A stretch of 64,000 bases of DNA from UBA11606 sp965243715 (GCA_965243715.1 CBDEVU010000007.1:1-64000), one strand, 5' to 3'; shown: positions 1-8,797, numbered from the stretch's first letter. The notes: generated from the letters alone by a model not told the origin. A program made the numbers and translations.

Positions 1-1
1 T

Positions 2-1654
2 GTGTTGGCATTCAACACGGCACCGGATTTCGAAAACCCGGGTTCTGCTGGCGGTAATAATGTCTATGTGGTTGTGGTCACCGCAACCTCCGGCACTCGG
101 ACCGCCTTTCAGACGGTGACGGTCACTGTCACTAACGTGGACGACAACGCTCCAGTATTCGCGGCATCAACCGCAACCTATAGTGTTGCTGAAGGTCAAA
201 CCGTCGTAGCTACCGTGATTGCTACCGACGGCGATGGCGACACTATCACCTACACGCTGACAGGCGCTGACCAAGACGACTTCGAGATCGACGCCGCCTC
301 AGGTGTGTTGGCATTCAACACGGCACCGGATTTTGAAAACCCGACTGATGCTGGCGGTAATAACGTTTATGTGGTTGTGGTCGCCGCAACCGCCGGAACT
401 CGGACCGCTTTTCAGACGGTGACGGTCACTGTCACTAACGTGAACGACAACGCTCCAGTATTGGCAGGAACCGCAGCCCACAATGTTGCTGAAGGTCAAA
501 CCGTCGTAGCTACTGTGATCGCTACCGACGGCGACGGCGACACCATCACCTACGAACTGACAGGCGGCGCCGACCAAGACGACTTCGCGATCGGCGCCGC
601 CTCAGGTGAGTTGGCATTCAACACGGCACCAGATTTCGAAAACCCGGGTTCTGCCGATAACAGTAACGTTTATGTGGTTGTGGTCACCGCAACCGCAGGC
701 GGCGAGATCGCCTCTCAGACGGTGACGGTCACTGTCACTAACAAGAACGCTCCAGTATTCGCGGCAGCAACCGCAACCTATAGTGTTGCCGAAGGTCAAA
801 CCGCTGTAACTACCGTGATCGCTACCGACGACGACGGCGACACCATCACCTACGAACTAACAGGCGGCGCCGACCGGTCAAGCTTTACTATCGACGCCGC
901 CTCAGGTGTGTTGGCATTCAACACGGCACCGGATTTCGAAAACCCGGGTTCTGCCGATAACAGTAATGTCTATGTGGTTGTGGTTACCGCAACCGGGGGC
1001 GGCCAAGCCGTGACTCAGGTGGTGACGGTCACTGTCACTAACGTGGACGACAACGCTCCAGTATTGGCATCAACCGCAGCCCACAATGTTGCTGAAGGTC
1101 AAACCGTCGTAGGTACCGTGATCGCTACCGACGGCGATGGCGACACTATCACCTACACGCTGACAGGCGTTGACCAAGACGACTTCGAAATCACCGACAC
1201 AGGTGTGTTGGCATTCAACACTGCACCGGATTTCGAAAACCCGAGCGATGCTGGCGGTAATAACGTTTATGTGGTTGTGGTCGCCGCAACCGCGGGCACT
1301 CGGACCGCTTTTCAGACGGTGACGGTCACTGTCACTAACGTGAACGACAACGCTCCGGTGTTTGCGGCAGGAAGCGCAGCCCACACTGTTGCTGAAGGTC
1401 AAACCGCTGTAGCTACCGTGATCGCTACCGACGGCGATGGCGACACCATCACCTACACGCTGACAGGCGCCGACCAAGACGACTTCGAAATCACCGACAC
1501 AGGTGTGTTGGCATTCAACACCTGTGTCGGTGATTTCGAAGTCGTCTTGGTCAACGCCTGTCAGCGTGTAGGTGATAGTGTCGCCATCGCCGTCGGTAGC
1601 GATCACGGTACCTACGACGGTTTGACCTTCAGCAACATTGTGGGCTGCGGTTGA
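2..1654 (+). CDS. Cadherin-repeat surface protein, 5'-partial fragment
   Basis: The frame is open from the first bases, so the gene begins upstream of the window. It encodes about five repeats of roughly 101 residues. Each has a VAEGQT strand, an acidic DGDGDTI loop, an APDFENP turn and a closing TVTVTVTN strand, the layout of cadherin-type beta-sandwich domains with calcium-type loops. The repeats contain no cysteine. Codons after about 1517 are antisense to a repeat because an inverted copy is inserted there, so the last ~45 residues before the stop at 1654 are not genuine repeat protein. The true product is probably one very large secreted adhesin whose other pieces follow, ending at 6560. 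A role in adhesion or aggregation is inferred from the family only. Confidence 0.75.
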   Translation: MLAFNTAPDFENPGSAGGNNVYVVVVTATSGTRTAFQTVTVTVTNVDDNAPVFAASTATYSVAEGQTVVATVIATDGDGDTITYTLTGADQDDFEIDAASGVLAFNTAPDFENPTDAGGNNVYVVVVAATAGTRTAFQTVTVTVTNVNDNAPVLAGTAAHNVAEGQTVVATVIATDGDGDTITYELTGGADQDDFAIGAASGELAFNTAPDFENPGSADNSNVYVVVVTATAGGEIASQTVTVTVTNKNAPVFAAATATYSVAEGQTAVTTVIATDDDGDTITYELTGGADRSSFTIDAASGVLAFNTAPDFENPGSADNSNVYVVVVTATGGGQAVTQVVTVTVTNVDDNAPVLASTAAHNVAEGQTVVGTVIATDGDGDTITYTLTGVDQDDFEITDTGVLAFNTAPDFENPSDAGGNNVYVVVVAATAGTRTAFQTVTVTVTNVNDNAPVFAAGSAAHTVAEGQTAVATVIATDGDGDTITYTLTGADQDDFEITDTGVLAFNTCVGDFEVVLVNACQRVGDSVAIAVGSDHGTYDGLTFSNIVGCG

Positions 1655-1809
1655 TGCCAATACTGGAGCGTTGTCGTCCACGTTAGTGACAGTGACCGTC
1701 ACCACCTGAGTCACGGCTTGGCCGCCCCCGGTTGCGGTAACCACAACCACATAGACATTACTGTTATCGGCAGAACCCGGGTTTTCGAAATCCGGTGCCG
1801 TGTTGAATG
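1518..1809 (-). repeat. Exact 292-bp inverted copy of positions 915-1206
   Basis: Each base from 1518 to 1809 pairs with the complement of positions 1206 down to 915 (coordinates sum to 2724), and I found no mismatch. Diagnostic variants of that one repeat are carried over: the GGGQ codons (run of five G) and the GGTACC in a GTV codon block. The arms are separated by 311 bp. The left junction shares short homology (ACACCTG context). The segment places antisense repeat code inside the sense gene and creates the stop at 1654. It may be a real inversion-duplication or a fold-back chimera from amplification or assembly. Confidence 0.9.
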
Positions 1810-2735
1810 ATTTCGAAAACCCGGGTTCTGCCGATAACAGTAACGTTTATGTGGTTGTGGTCACCGCAACCGCGGGCGGCCAAGCCGTGACTCAGGTGGT
1901 GACGGTCACTGTCACTAACGTGGACGACAACGCTCCGGTGTTTGCGGAAGGAAGCGCAGCCCACAATGTTGCTGAAGGTCAAACCGTCGTAGCTACCGTG
2001 ATCGCTACCGACGGCGATGGCGACACCATCACCTACACGCTGACAGGCGCCGACCAAGACGACTTCGAAATCACCGACACAGGTGAGTTGGCATTCAACA
2101 CTGCACCGGATTTCGAAAACCCGACTGATGCTGGCGGTAATAACGTCTATGTGGTTGTGGTCACCGCAACCGCCGGCACTCGGACCGCCTTTCAGACGGT
2201 GACGGTCACTGTCACTAACGTGAACGAGAACGCTCCAGTATTGGCAGGAACCGCAGCCCACAATGTTGCCGAAGGCCAAACCGTCGTAACTACCGTGATC
2301 GCTACCGACGGCGATGGCGACACCATCACCTACGAACTTACAGGCGGCGCCGACCGGTCAAGCTTTACTATCGACGCCGCCTCAGGTGTGTTGGCATTCA
2401 ACACTGCACCGGATTTCGAAAACCCGGGTGATGCTGGCGGTAATAATGTCTATGTGGTTGTGGTCACCGCAACCTCAGGCACTCGGACCGCTTTTCAGAC
2501 GGTGACGGTCACTGTCACTAACGTGGACGACAACGCTCCAGTATTGGCATCAACCGCAGCCCACACTGTTGTCGAAGGTCAAACCGTCGTAGCTACCGTG
2601 ATCGCTACCGACGGCGATGGCGACACCATCACCTACACGCTGACAGGCGGCGCCGACCAGGGCGACTTCGAGATCGACGCCGCCTCAGGTGTGTTGGCAT
2701 TCAACACTGGACCGGGATTTCGAAAACCCGACTGA
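1800..2735 (+). CDS. Cadherin-repeat surface protein, internal fragment
   Basis: This is the continuation of the giant repeat gene after the inverted segment. The GTG that opens it at 1800 lies on the inversion junction and is not a credible start codon. It carries about three repeats (class B, A, A) with the same DGDGDTI loops and TVTVTVTN strands. The sense frame is lost near 2711-2720, where GGACCGGGATTTC stands for the usual GCACCGGATTTC. The last few residues to the stop at 2735 are therefore out of frame. It should be read as part of one gene with the flanking fragments. Confidence 0.6.
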   Translation: MLNDFENPGSADNSNVYVVVVTATAGGQAVTQVVTVTVTNVDDNAPVFAEGSAAHNVAEGQTVVATVIATDGDGDTITYTLTGADQDDFEITDTGELAFNTAPDFENPTDAGGNNVYVVVVTATAGTRTAFQTVTVTVTNVNENAPVLAGTAAHNVAEGQTVVTTVIATDGDGDTITYELTGGADRSSFTIDAASGVLAFNTAPDFENPGDAGGNNVYVVVVTATSGTRTAFQTVTVTVTNVDDNAPVLASTAAHTVVEGQTVVATVIATDGDGDTITYTLTGGADQGDFEIDAASGVLAFNTGPGFRKPD

Positions 2736-3052
2736 TGCTGGCGGTAGTAATGTCTATGTGGTTGTGGTCGCCGCAACCGCGGGGCGGCCAAGCCGTGGCT
2801 CAGGTGGTGAGGGTCACTGTTACTAACGTGGACGACAACGCTCCGGTGTTTGCGGAAGGAAGCGCAGCCCACACTGTTGCTGAAGGTCAAACCGTCGTAG
2901 CTACCGTGATCGCTATCGACGGCGATGGCGACACCATCACCTACACGCTGACAGGCGGTGCCGACCGGCCGAGCTTTACGATCGATCACCGCCTCAGGTG
3001 TGTTGGCATTCAACACGGCACCGGATTTCGAAAACCCGGGTTCTGCCGGTAA
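2735..3052 (+). CDS. Cadherin-repeat fragment between frameshifts
   Basis: Only residues from about 2783 to 2985 are in the true repeat frame (RGGQAVAQ... to ...DRPSFTID). The first ~15 residues are an out-of-frame reading of the NVYVVVV strand, and the last ~20 are out of frame after an extra base near 2987 (ATCGATCACCGCC against ATCGACGCCGCC). The shift into this frame is at about 2780, where GCGGGGCGGCC has one G more than other copies. It is not an independent gene. Confidence 0.35.
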   Translation: MLAVVMSMWLWSPQPRGGQAVAQVVRVTVTNVDDNAPVFAEGSAAHTVAEGQTVVATVIAIDGDGDTITYTLTGGADRPSFTIDHRLRCVGIQHGTGFRKPGFCR

Positions 3053-3921
3053 CAGTAACGTCTATGTGGTTGTGGTCACCGCAACCGCGGCACTCGGACC
3101 AAGCCGTGACTCAGACGGTGACGGTCACTGTCACTAACGTGAACGACAACACTCCAGTATTCGCGGCAGGAAGCGCAGCCCACAATGTTGCCGAAGGCCA
3201 AACCGCTGTAACTACCGTGATCGCTACCGACGGCGATGGCGACACCATCACCTACGAACTTACAGGCGTCGACCAGGGCGACTTCGAGATCGGCACCGAC
3301 ACAGGTGACCTGGCATTCAGAACGGCACCAGATTTCGAAAACCCGGGTTCTGCCGATAACAGTAATGTCTATGTGGTTGTGGTTACCGCAACCGCGGGCG
3401 GCCAAGCCGTGACTCAGGTGGTGACGGTCACTGTCACTAACGTGGACGACAACGCTCCGGTGTTTGCGGCAGCAACCGCAGCCCACGCTGTTGCTGAAGG
3501 TCAAACCGCTGTAACTACTGTGACCGCTAGCGACGGCGATGGCGACACCATCACCTACACGCTGACAGGCGTGGACCAAGACGACTTCGAAATCACCGAC
3601 ACAGGTGAGTTGGCATTCAACACGGCACCAGATTTCGAAAACCCGACTTCTGCTGGCGGTAATAACGTCTATGTGGTTGTGGTCACCGCAACCGCTGGCA
3701 CTCGGACCGCTTTTCAGACGGTGACGGTCACTGTCACTAACGTGAACGACAACACTCCAGTATTCGCGGCAGGAAGCGCAGCCCACAATGTTGCCGAAGG
3801 TCAAACCGCTGTAACTACCGTGATCGCTACCGACGGCGATGGCGACACCATCACCTACGAACTAACAAGCGGCTCCGACCAGGGCGAGCTTCGACTATCG
3901 ACGCCGACACAGGTGAGCTGA
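2998..3921 (+). CDS. Cadherin-repeat surface protein, internal fragment
   Basis: The true repeat frame begins near 3105 (DQAVTQTVTVT) after another shift at about 3092-3105, where a class A start (GGCACTCGGACC) runs into a class B end (CAAGCCGTGACTCAG), so this unit is a hybrid. Nearly three repeats follow (B, A, then the beginning of the next). The frame is lost again near 3885 (GGCGAGCTTCGACTATCGACG), which explains the stop at 3921. The ~35 N-terminal residues are an out-of-frame reading. It is part of the same giant gene. Confidence 0.45.
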   Translation: MCWHSTRHRISKTRVLPVTVTSMWLWSPQPRHSDQAVTQTVTVTVTNVNDNTPVFAAGSAAHNVAEGQTAVTTVIATDGDGDTITYELTGVDQGDFEIGTDTGDLAFRTAPDFENPGSADNSNVYVVVVTATAGGQAVTQVVTVTVTNVDDNAPVFAAATAAHAVAEGQTAVTTVTASDGDGDTITYTLTGVDQDDFEITDTGELAFNTAPDFENPTSAGGNNVYVVVVTATAGTRTAFQTVTVTVTNVNDNTPVFAAGSAAHNVAEGQTAVTTVIATDGDGDTITYELTSGSDQGELRLSTPTQVS

Positions 3922-3980
3922 CATTCAACACGGAACCGGATTTCGAAAACCCGGGTTCTGCCGATAACAGTAACGTTTAT

Positions 3981-6560
3981 GTGGTTGTGGTCACCGCAAC
4001 CGCGGGCAGCCAAGCCGTGACTCAGGCGGTGACGGTCACTGTCACTAACGTGGACGACAACGCTCCAGTATTCGCGGCAGGAACCGCAGCCCACAATGTT
4101 GTCGAAGGTCAAACCGTCGTAGCTACCGTGATTGCTACCGACGGCGATGGCGACACCATCACCTACACGCTGACAGGCGCTGACCAAGACGACTTCGAAA
4201 TCAGCGACACAGGTGACCTGAGATTCAACACTGCACCGGATTTCGAAAACCCGGGTGATGCTGGCGGTAATAACGTTTATGTGGTTGTGGTCGCCGCAAC
4301 CGCCGGCACTCGGACCGCTTTTCAGACGGTGACGGTCACTGTCACTAACGTGGACGACAACGCTCCGGTGTTTGCGGCAGGAACCGCAGCCCACACTGTT
4401 GCTGAAGGTCAAACCGCTGTAGCTACCGTGATCGCTACCGACGGCGATGGCGCCACCATCACCTACACGCTGACAGGCGTCGACCAGGGCGACTTCGAGA
4501 TCGACGCCGCCTCAGGTGTGTTGGCATTCAACACGGCACCGGATTTCGAAAACCCGACTGATGCTGGCGGTAATAATGTCTATGTGGTTGTGGTTACCGC
4601 AACCGCGGGCGGCCAAGCCGTGACTCAGACGGTGACGGTCACTGTCACTAACGTGGACGACAACGCTCCAGTATTCGCGGCATCAACCGCAACCAATAGT
4701 GTTGCTGAAGGTCAAACCGTCGTAGCTACCGTGATTGCTACCGACGGCGATGGCGACACTATCACCTACACGCTGACAGGCGCTGACCAAGACGACTTCG
4801 AGATCGACGCCGCCTCAGGTGTGTTGGCATTCAACACTGCACCGGATTTCGAAAACCCGGGTGATGCTGGCGGTAGTAATGTCTATGTGGTTGTGGTCAC
4901 CGCAACCGCCGGCACTCGGACCGCCTTTCAGACGGTGACGGTCACTGTCACTAACGTGAACGACAACACTCCAGTATTGGCATCAACCGCAACCCACAAT
5001 GTTGCCGAAGGTCAAACCGTCGTAACTACCGTGATCGCTACCGACGGCGATGGCGACACCATCACCTACACGCTGACAGGCGGCGCCGACCAGGGCGGCT
5101 TCGAGATCGACGCCGACACAGGTGTGTTGGCATTCAGAACGGCACCGGATTTCGAAAACCCGACTGATGCTGGCGGTAATAACGTCTATGTGGTTGTGGT
5201 CACAGCAACCGCGGGCGGCCAAGCCGTGACTCAGGCGGTGAGGGTCACTGTCACTAACGTGGACGACAACGCTCCGGTGTTTGCGGAAGGAAGCGCAGCC
5301 CACAATGTTGCTGAAGGTCAAACCGCTGTAGCTACCGTGATCGCTACCGACGGCGATGGCGACACCATCACCTACACGCTGACAGGCGCCGACCAAGACG
5401 ACTTCGAAATCACCGACACAGGTGAGTTGGCATTCAACACTGCACCAGATTTCGAAAACCCGAGCGATGCTGGCGGTAATAATGTCTATGTGGTTGTGGT
5501 CGCCGCAACCTCAGGCACTCGGACCGCTTTTCAGACGGTGACGGTCACTGTCACTAACGTGAACGACAACACTCCAGTATTGGCATCAAGCGCAGCCCAC
5601 AATGTTGCTGAAGGTCAAACCGCTGTAGCTACCGTGATCGCTACCGACGGCGATGGCGACACCATCACCTACACGCTGACAGGCGGCGCCGACCAGGGCG
5701 ACTTCGAGATCGACGCCGACACAGGTGATCTGGCATTCAACACGGCACCAGATTTCGAAAACCCGGGTTCTGCCGATAACAGCAACATCTATGTGCTTGA
5801 GGTTACTGCAACCGCGGGCGGCCAAGCCGTGACTCAGGCGGTGACGGTCACTGTCACTAACGTGGACGACAACGCTCCGGTGTTTGCGGCAGCAACCGCA
5901 GCCCACACTGTTGCCAAAGGCCAAACCGCTACCCAGACAATAACGATCGATGTGGCTGATTTGCGTGAACTCGAACCGGCTTGCATAGAGGAGGCCAACT
6001 CTGATCACGGGTTTACCGACGTTCCACGAACGTCATACGCTTACAGTGACGTTGGCTGCATCAAAGACCTCGGCGTCACCCAAGGCACGTCACCCACAAC
6101 GTACTCACCACAACAAACGGTGACTCGTGAGCAAATGGCAGCATTCCTCGCTCGCCTCTACCGCACCGTTACCGGAAACAAGTGCGGGTCCACTAACCAC
6201 GGATACAGCGACGTTCCACGAACGTCATACGCTTACAGTGACGTTGGCTGCATCAAAGACCTCGGCGTCACCCAAGGCACGTCACCCACAACGTACTCAC
6301 CACAACAAACGGTGACTCGTGAGCAGATGGCAGCATTCCTCGCTCGCCTCTACCGCACCGTTACCGGAAACAAGTGCGGGTCCACTAACCACGGATACAG
6401 CGACGTTCCACGAACGTCATACGCTTACAGTGACGTTGGCTGCATCAAAGACCTCGGCGTCACCCAAGGCACGTCACCCACAACGTACTCACCACAACAA
6501 ACGGTGACTCGTGAGCAGATGGCAGCATTCCTCGCCCGCCTCTACCGGGTAACATTTTGA
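3981..6560 (+). CDS. Cadherin-repeat protein C-terminal part with three SLH domains
   Basis: This is the intact 3' part of the adhesin gene. The coded frame in fact begins upstream at about 3890 after the last frameshift, and 3981 is only the first GTG. Residues 1 to about 650 are cadherin-type repeats in strict B-A alternation. A short linker (IDVADLRELEPAC) leads to three SLH-type units at about 673-735, 737-799 and 801-859 (DVPRTSYAYSDVGC, TSPTTYSPQQ, TREQMAAFLARLY). SLH domains normally anchor secreted proteins to cell-wall polymers, so the protein is predicted to be displayed on the surface with repeats extending outward. Each SLH unit has two cysteines and the repeats have none. A decayed transposase lies downstream. 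Confidence 0.85.
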   Translation: MVVVTATAGSQAVTQAVTVTVTNVDDNAPVFAAGTAAHNVVEGQTVVATVIATDGDGDTITYTLTGADQDDFEISDTGDLRFNTAPDFENPGDAGGNNVYVVVVAATAGTRTAFQTVTVTVTNVDDNAPVFAAGTAAHTVAEGQTAVATVIATDGDGATITYTLTGVDQGDFEIDAASGVLAFNTAPDFENPTDAGGNNVYVVVVTATAGGQAVTQTVTVTVTNVDDNAPVFAASTATNSVAEGQTVVATVIATDGDGDTITYTLTGADQDDFEIDAASGVLAFNTAPDFENPGDAGGSNVYVVVVTATAGTRTAFQTVTVTVTNVNDNTPVLASTATHNVAEGQTVVTTVIATDGDGDTITYTLTGGADQGGFEIDADTGVLAFRTAPDFENPTDAGGNNVYVVVVTATAGGQAVTQAVRVTVTNVDDNAPVFAEGSAAHNVAEGQTAVATVIATDGDGDTITYTLTGADQDDFEITDTGELAFNTAPDFENPSDAGGNNVYVVVVAATSGTRTAFQTVTVTVTNVNDNTPVLASSAAHNVAEGQTAVATVIATDGDGDTITYTLTGGADQGDFEIDADTGDLAFNTAPDFENPGSADNSNIYVLEVTATAGGQAVTQAVTVTVTNVDDNAPVFAAATAAHTVAKGQTATQTITIDVADLRELEPACIEEANSDHGFTDVPRTSYAYSDVGCIKDLGVTQGTSPTTYSPQQTVTREQMAAFLARLYRTVTGNKCGSTNHGYSDVPRTSYAYSDVGCIKDLGVTQGTSPTTYSPQQTVTREQMAAFLARLYRTVTGNKCGSTNHGYSDVPRTSYAYSDVGCIKDLGVTQGTSPTTYSPQQTVTREQMAAFLARLYRVTF
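5997..6557 (+). repeat. Near-perfect 192-bp SLH repeats (three units)
   Basis: The block GTTCCACGAACGTCATACGC recurs at 6021, 6213 and 6405, an exact period of 192 bp (64 codons). Units two and three are almost identical over their full length, including the ACCGGAAACAAGTGCGGG linker. Unit one differs only at its start (GACCACGGGTTTACC type) and unit three is cut short at the stop codon. The identity at synonymous positions points to recent unit duplication. Confidence 0.95.
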
Positions 6561-6844
6561 TGCAGAGACTCGCTCCACCCGCTCAGTTCATGAACGCTTG
6601 GCCGGCACCGTCGACTAGAGTTTCGACGACAACGGTGCGGTCAAGGTAGCGGTTGGCATGGTCGCAGGACGTCTCGGGGACGTGCCCGCAGTTCCTTGGT
6701 TATTGGATCATTTTGGCCCTCATCGTGGTAGCGGTGGTAGAATTTCGTGATCCCTTAGTTAGCCGCTACGAATTGATCAGCGGTCGGATTGTCCGTCGCC
6801 CGCAAACTGCCCGGGAAGGCAAAAGTTGCGAAGCAATCACTAGG
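6561..6844. other. Intergenic stretch with no recognisable gene
   Basis: I see no convincing coding region here. One 73-codon plus-strand frame (6653-6874) encodes a hydrophobic run (FLGYWIILALIVVAVVEF), but it has no ribosome-binding site and its end runs into the transposase relic. No clear terminator hairpin follows the SLH gene. Confidence 0.5.
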
Positions 6845-7264
6845 TGCGTATCTGGTTCTGGTCTCGAGGGTTGACGTCTCCCAGTTGGTATGTCGGATCC
6901 GTTTGTGGTGATCGGTCCAGAATCGTAGGTACGAGGTCAGCGCTTGACGGTCGTCTTGCAGGCAGCGCACCGCAGCCGGGAGGGCTTGGTGGTGCCGATC
7001 GCGTTGATCAATCCGGCGGCGCCGTCGGTGGATTCTGCCGCGGCGGGCTCGACTGCGACCCGTCGAGAAACAGGTAGTCCAAATCGATGCCGGTCAGGTC
7101 GCGGTTCTGGAACACTTCGGAATCGCCCTTGAGGACCTGCTGAAGCACAAGCCGCACCGAGTGGCGCATCAACTCCTCCAGACACTCCTCAACCGGTTTC
7201 CCGAACCGAACACAGTGTCGATGTCGGCGCGGATCGTCTCAATAGGCGATACTCGTTTGGGCAT
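6845..7264 (-). pseudogene. Decayed IS256 (mutator)-family transposase relic
   Basis: The reverse strand holds fragments of an IS256-like transposase in several frames. An ATG at 7264 opens MPKRVSPIETIRADID. After a shift near 7195 come EELMRHSVRLVLQQVLKGD and RDLTGIDLDYLFLDG, then GLINAIGTTKPSRL. Finally there is CLQDDRQALTSYLRF...HHKRIRHTN, the C-terminal block typical of this family. Stops and frameshifts interrupt it, the middle is largely deleted, and similarity ends after RTR near 6850. The DDE catalytic set cannot be complete. No clear terminal inverted repeats were seen. Confidence 0.7.
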
Positions 7265-7429
7265 GGCGTGGGTCTCCTTCGATGAGTTTGCAGCTCTTGA
7301 AGGAACCTACGCCAGGCCTCGTATTACACCGCCGATGGGACGCCACCAGGAGCTACGGCGACGGGTTTAGTTGCCTAGGGCGCATAAATAGTGTTGACTC
7401 GGAGTTTCGCGCGGGAGGGGAGAGTGTCA

Positions 7430-8797
7430 ATGAACTTGCCGCAGAACCTAGAATTGGCCGCCCAAGCTGATCGCCATCTCTGGGGTCACTTCTCCAGTCT
7501 TGGTCGCAGCATCGACGGCATGCCGATCATCGAACGCGGGGAAGGGTGCTACGTCTGGGACAACCAAGGCCACCGCTTCCTCGACGGCCTGGCCGGTTTG
7601 TACACCACACAGGTCGGATACGGTCGAACGGAACTGGCCCGAGCGGCAGGCGAACAAGCCCAGACGCTTGGCTTCTTTCCAATCTGGACCTATGCCCACC
7701 CCAAAGCGGTTGAACTCGCCGCCCGCCTCGCCCATCTTGCCCCCGGTGATCTGAATCGGGTGTTCTTCACCAGTGGCGGGTCCGAGGCGGTGGAGTCTGC
7801 GTGGAAACTCGCCCGCCAATACTTCAAACTCAAGGGAGAACCGCTTCGGACCAAGGTCATCAGTCGCGATCTGAGTTACCACGGCACCTCGATGGGCGCT
7901 CTGTCGATCACGGGACTCAGCGCTGTAAAGGCCCCGTTTGAGCCTCTAGTGCCGGGGGCAATCAAGGTCCCGAACACTAACCGTTACCGGGTGCCCGAAT
8001 GGATCACCGACGAGAGCTACTTCGCAGAGGTAATCGAGGAAGCCATCTTGCGCGAAGGAGCCGAGACTATTGCGGCGGTATTTCTCGAACCGGTACAGAA
8101 CGCGGGTGGCTGTTTCACCCCACCACCGGGTTACTTCGCTCGGGTCCGCGAGATATGTGATACCCACGGTGTGCTGCTCGTGAGCGACGAAGTTATTTGC
8201 GCCTACGGCCGACTCGGCACCATGTTCGGCTCGCAACGCCTCGGCTACCAACCCGACATTATCACCAGCGCGAAGGGCCTGACCTCAGGCTACGCCCCGC
8301 TTGGTGCCATGCTTGTCAGTGACCGAATTGCGGAGCCTTTCGTCGACACCGACGAACAATTCTTGCACGGCTACACGTTCGCGGGCCATCCCGTGAGTTG
8401 CGCGGTTGCGCTGGCCAATCTCGATCTCTTTGCTGCTGACGACCTGCTAGGCAACGTGATGACCAACGAAGATGCCTTTCGGGCGGCGCTTGATGATTTA
8501 GCTGACCTGCCAATAGTGGGCGATGTCCGCGGTATGGGTTACTTCTACGGAATCGAACTGGTGAAAGACAAGGCCAGCAAGGAATCGTTTAACGCGGCCG
8601 AAGCGCATCACCTGCTGCGCGGTTTTCTGAGCCACCGAATGGCGGACCTAGGGTTACTTTGCCGAGCCGATAGCCGGGGCGAACCCGTGATTCAGCTGGC
8701 GCCGCCCCTTATCGCCGGCCCCGAAGAGTTTGAGGTAATAAACCGAGTGCTTCGCCAAGCCTTCACCGAAGCCATGGCCGAGATGGGAAAGCTATGA
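7430..8797 (+). CDS. Class III (PLP) aminotransferase, putrescine/omega-amino acid type
   Basis: A 455-residue PLP-dependent aminotransferase of the omega-amino acid:pyruvate/putrescine group. Visible features are the SGGSEAVESAWKLAR cofactor-phosphate loop, the SYHGTS motif, VSDEVICAYGR, and the Schiff-base lysine in TSAKGLTSGY (about Lys282). The ATG at 7430 is chosen because AGGGGAG lies 8 bp upstream; an upstream GTG at 7391 and a GTG at 7424 are alternatives. The stop overlaps the next ATG (ATGA), so it is translationally coupled to PotA. The context of a complete PotABCD importer suggests that it transaminates putrescine or a related amine after uptake. The exact substrate is inferred. 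Confidence 0.88.
   Translation: MNLPQNLELAAQADRHLWGHFSSLGRSIDGMPIIERGEGCYVWDNQGHRFLDGLAGLYTTQVGYGRTELARAAGEQAQTLGFFPIWTYAHPKAVELAARLAHLAPGDLNRVFFTSGGSEAVESAWKLARQYFKLKGEPLRTKVISRDLSYHGTSMGALSITGLSAVKAPFEPLVPGAIKVPNTNRYRVPEWITDESYFAEVIEEAILREGAETIAAVFLEPVQNAGGCFTPPPGYFARVREICDTHGVLLVSDEVICAYGRLGTMFGSQRLGYQPDIITSAKGLTSGYAPLGAMLVSDRIAEPFVDTDEQFLHGYTFAGHPVSCAVALANLDLFAADDLLGNVMTNEDAFRAALDDLADLPIVGDVRGMGYFYGIELVKDKASKESFNAAEAHHLLRGFLSHRMADLGLLCRADSRGEPVIQLAPPLIAGPEEFEVINRVLRQAFTEAMAEMGKL

Larger units (their letters stand above)
1..5930 (+). repeat. Tandem ~303-bp cadherin-type repeat array
   Basis: About nineteen copies of a ~300-303 bp unit lie head to tail, recognisable by the recurring GTGTTGGCATTCAACACG block and the GTGACGGTCACTGTCACTAACG block. 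Two unit classes exist. Class A ends with TRTAFQTVTVTVTN, and class B has GGQAVTQ in the same place. From about 3900 to 5900 the classes alternate strictly, giving a higher-order period near 606 bp. Copies differ by few scattered substitutions, which suggests recent duplication or ongoing homogenisation. One unit near 740 is a codon block shorter, reading TNKNAPV in place of TNVDDNAPV. Confidence 0.9.

Noticed and set aside
1070..1750. Long minus-strand reading frames across the cadherin repeats (also at 1764-2279, 3076-3804, 3855-4412).
   Set aside because: They are antisense frames kept open by the repeat's codon composition. Only the 1518-1750 part is genuine repeat code, because that DNA is inverted.
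6127..6507. Two identical 62-codon plus-strand frames inside the SLH region.
   Set aside because: They are out-of-frame readings of the 192-bp SLH repeat, whose correct frame is well conserved.
1..6557. Regular short-period repeats as a possible CRISPR array.
   Set aside because: Periods are 303 and 192 bp with coding content throughout; no short repeats separated by unique spacers occur.
6653..6874. A 73-codon frame encoding a hydrophobic stretch that could be a small membrane protein.
   Set aside because: There is no ribosome-binding site or family resemblance, and its end overlaps the transposase relic. Coding is not supported.
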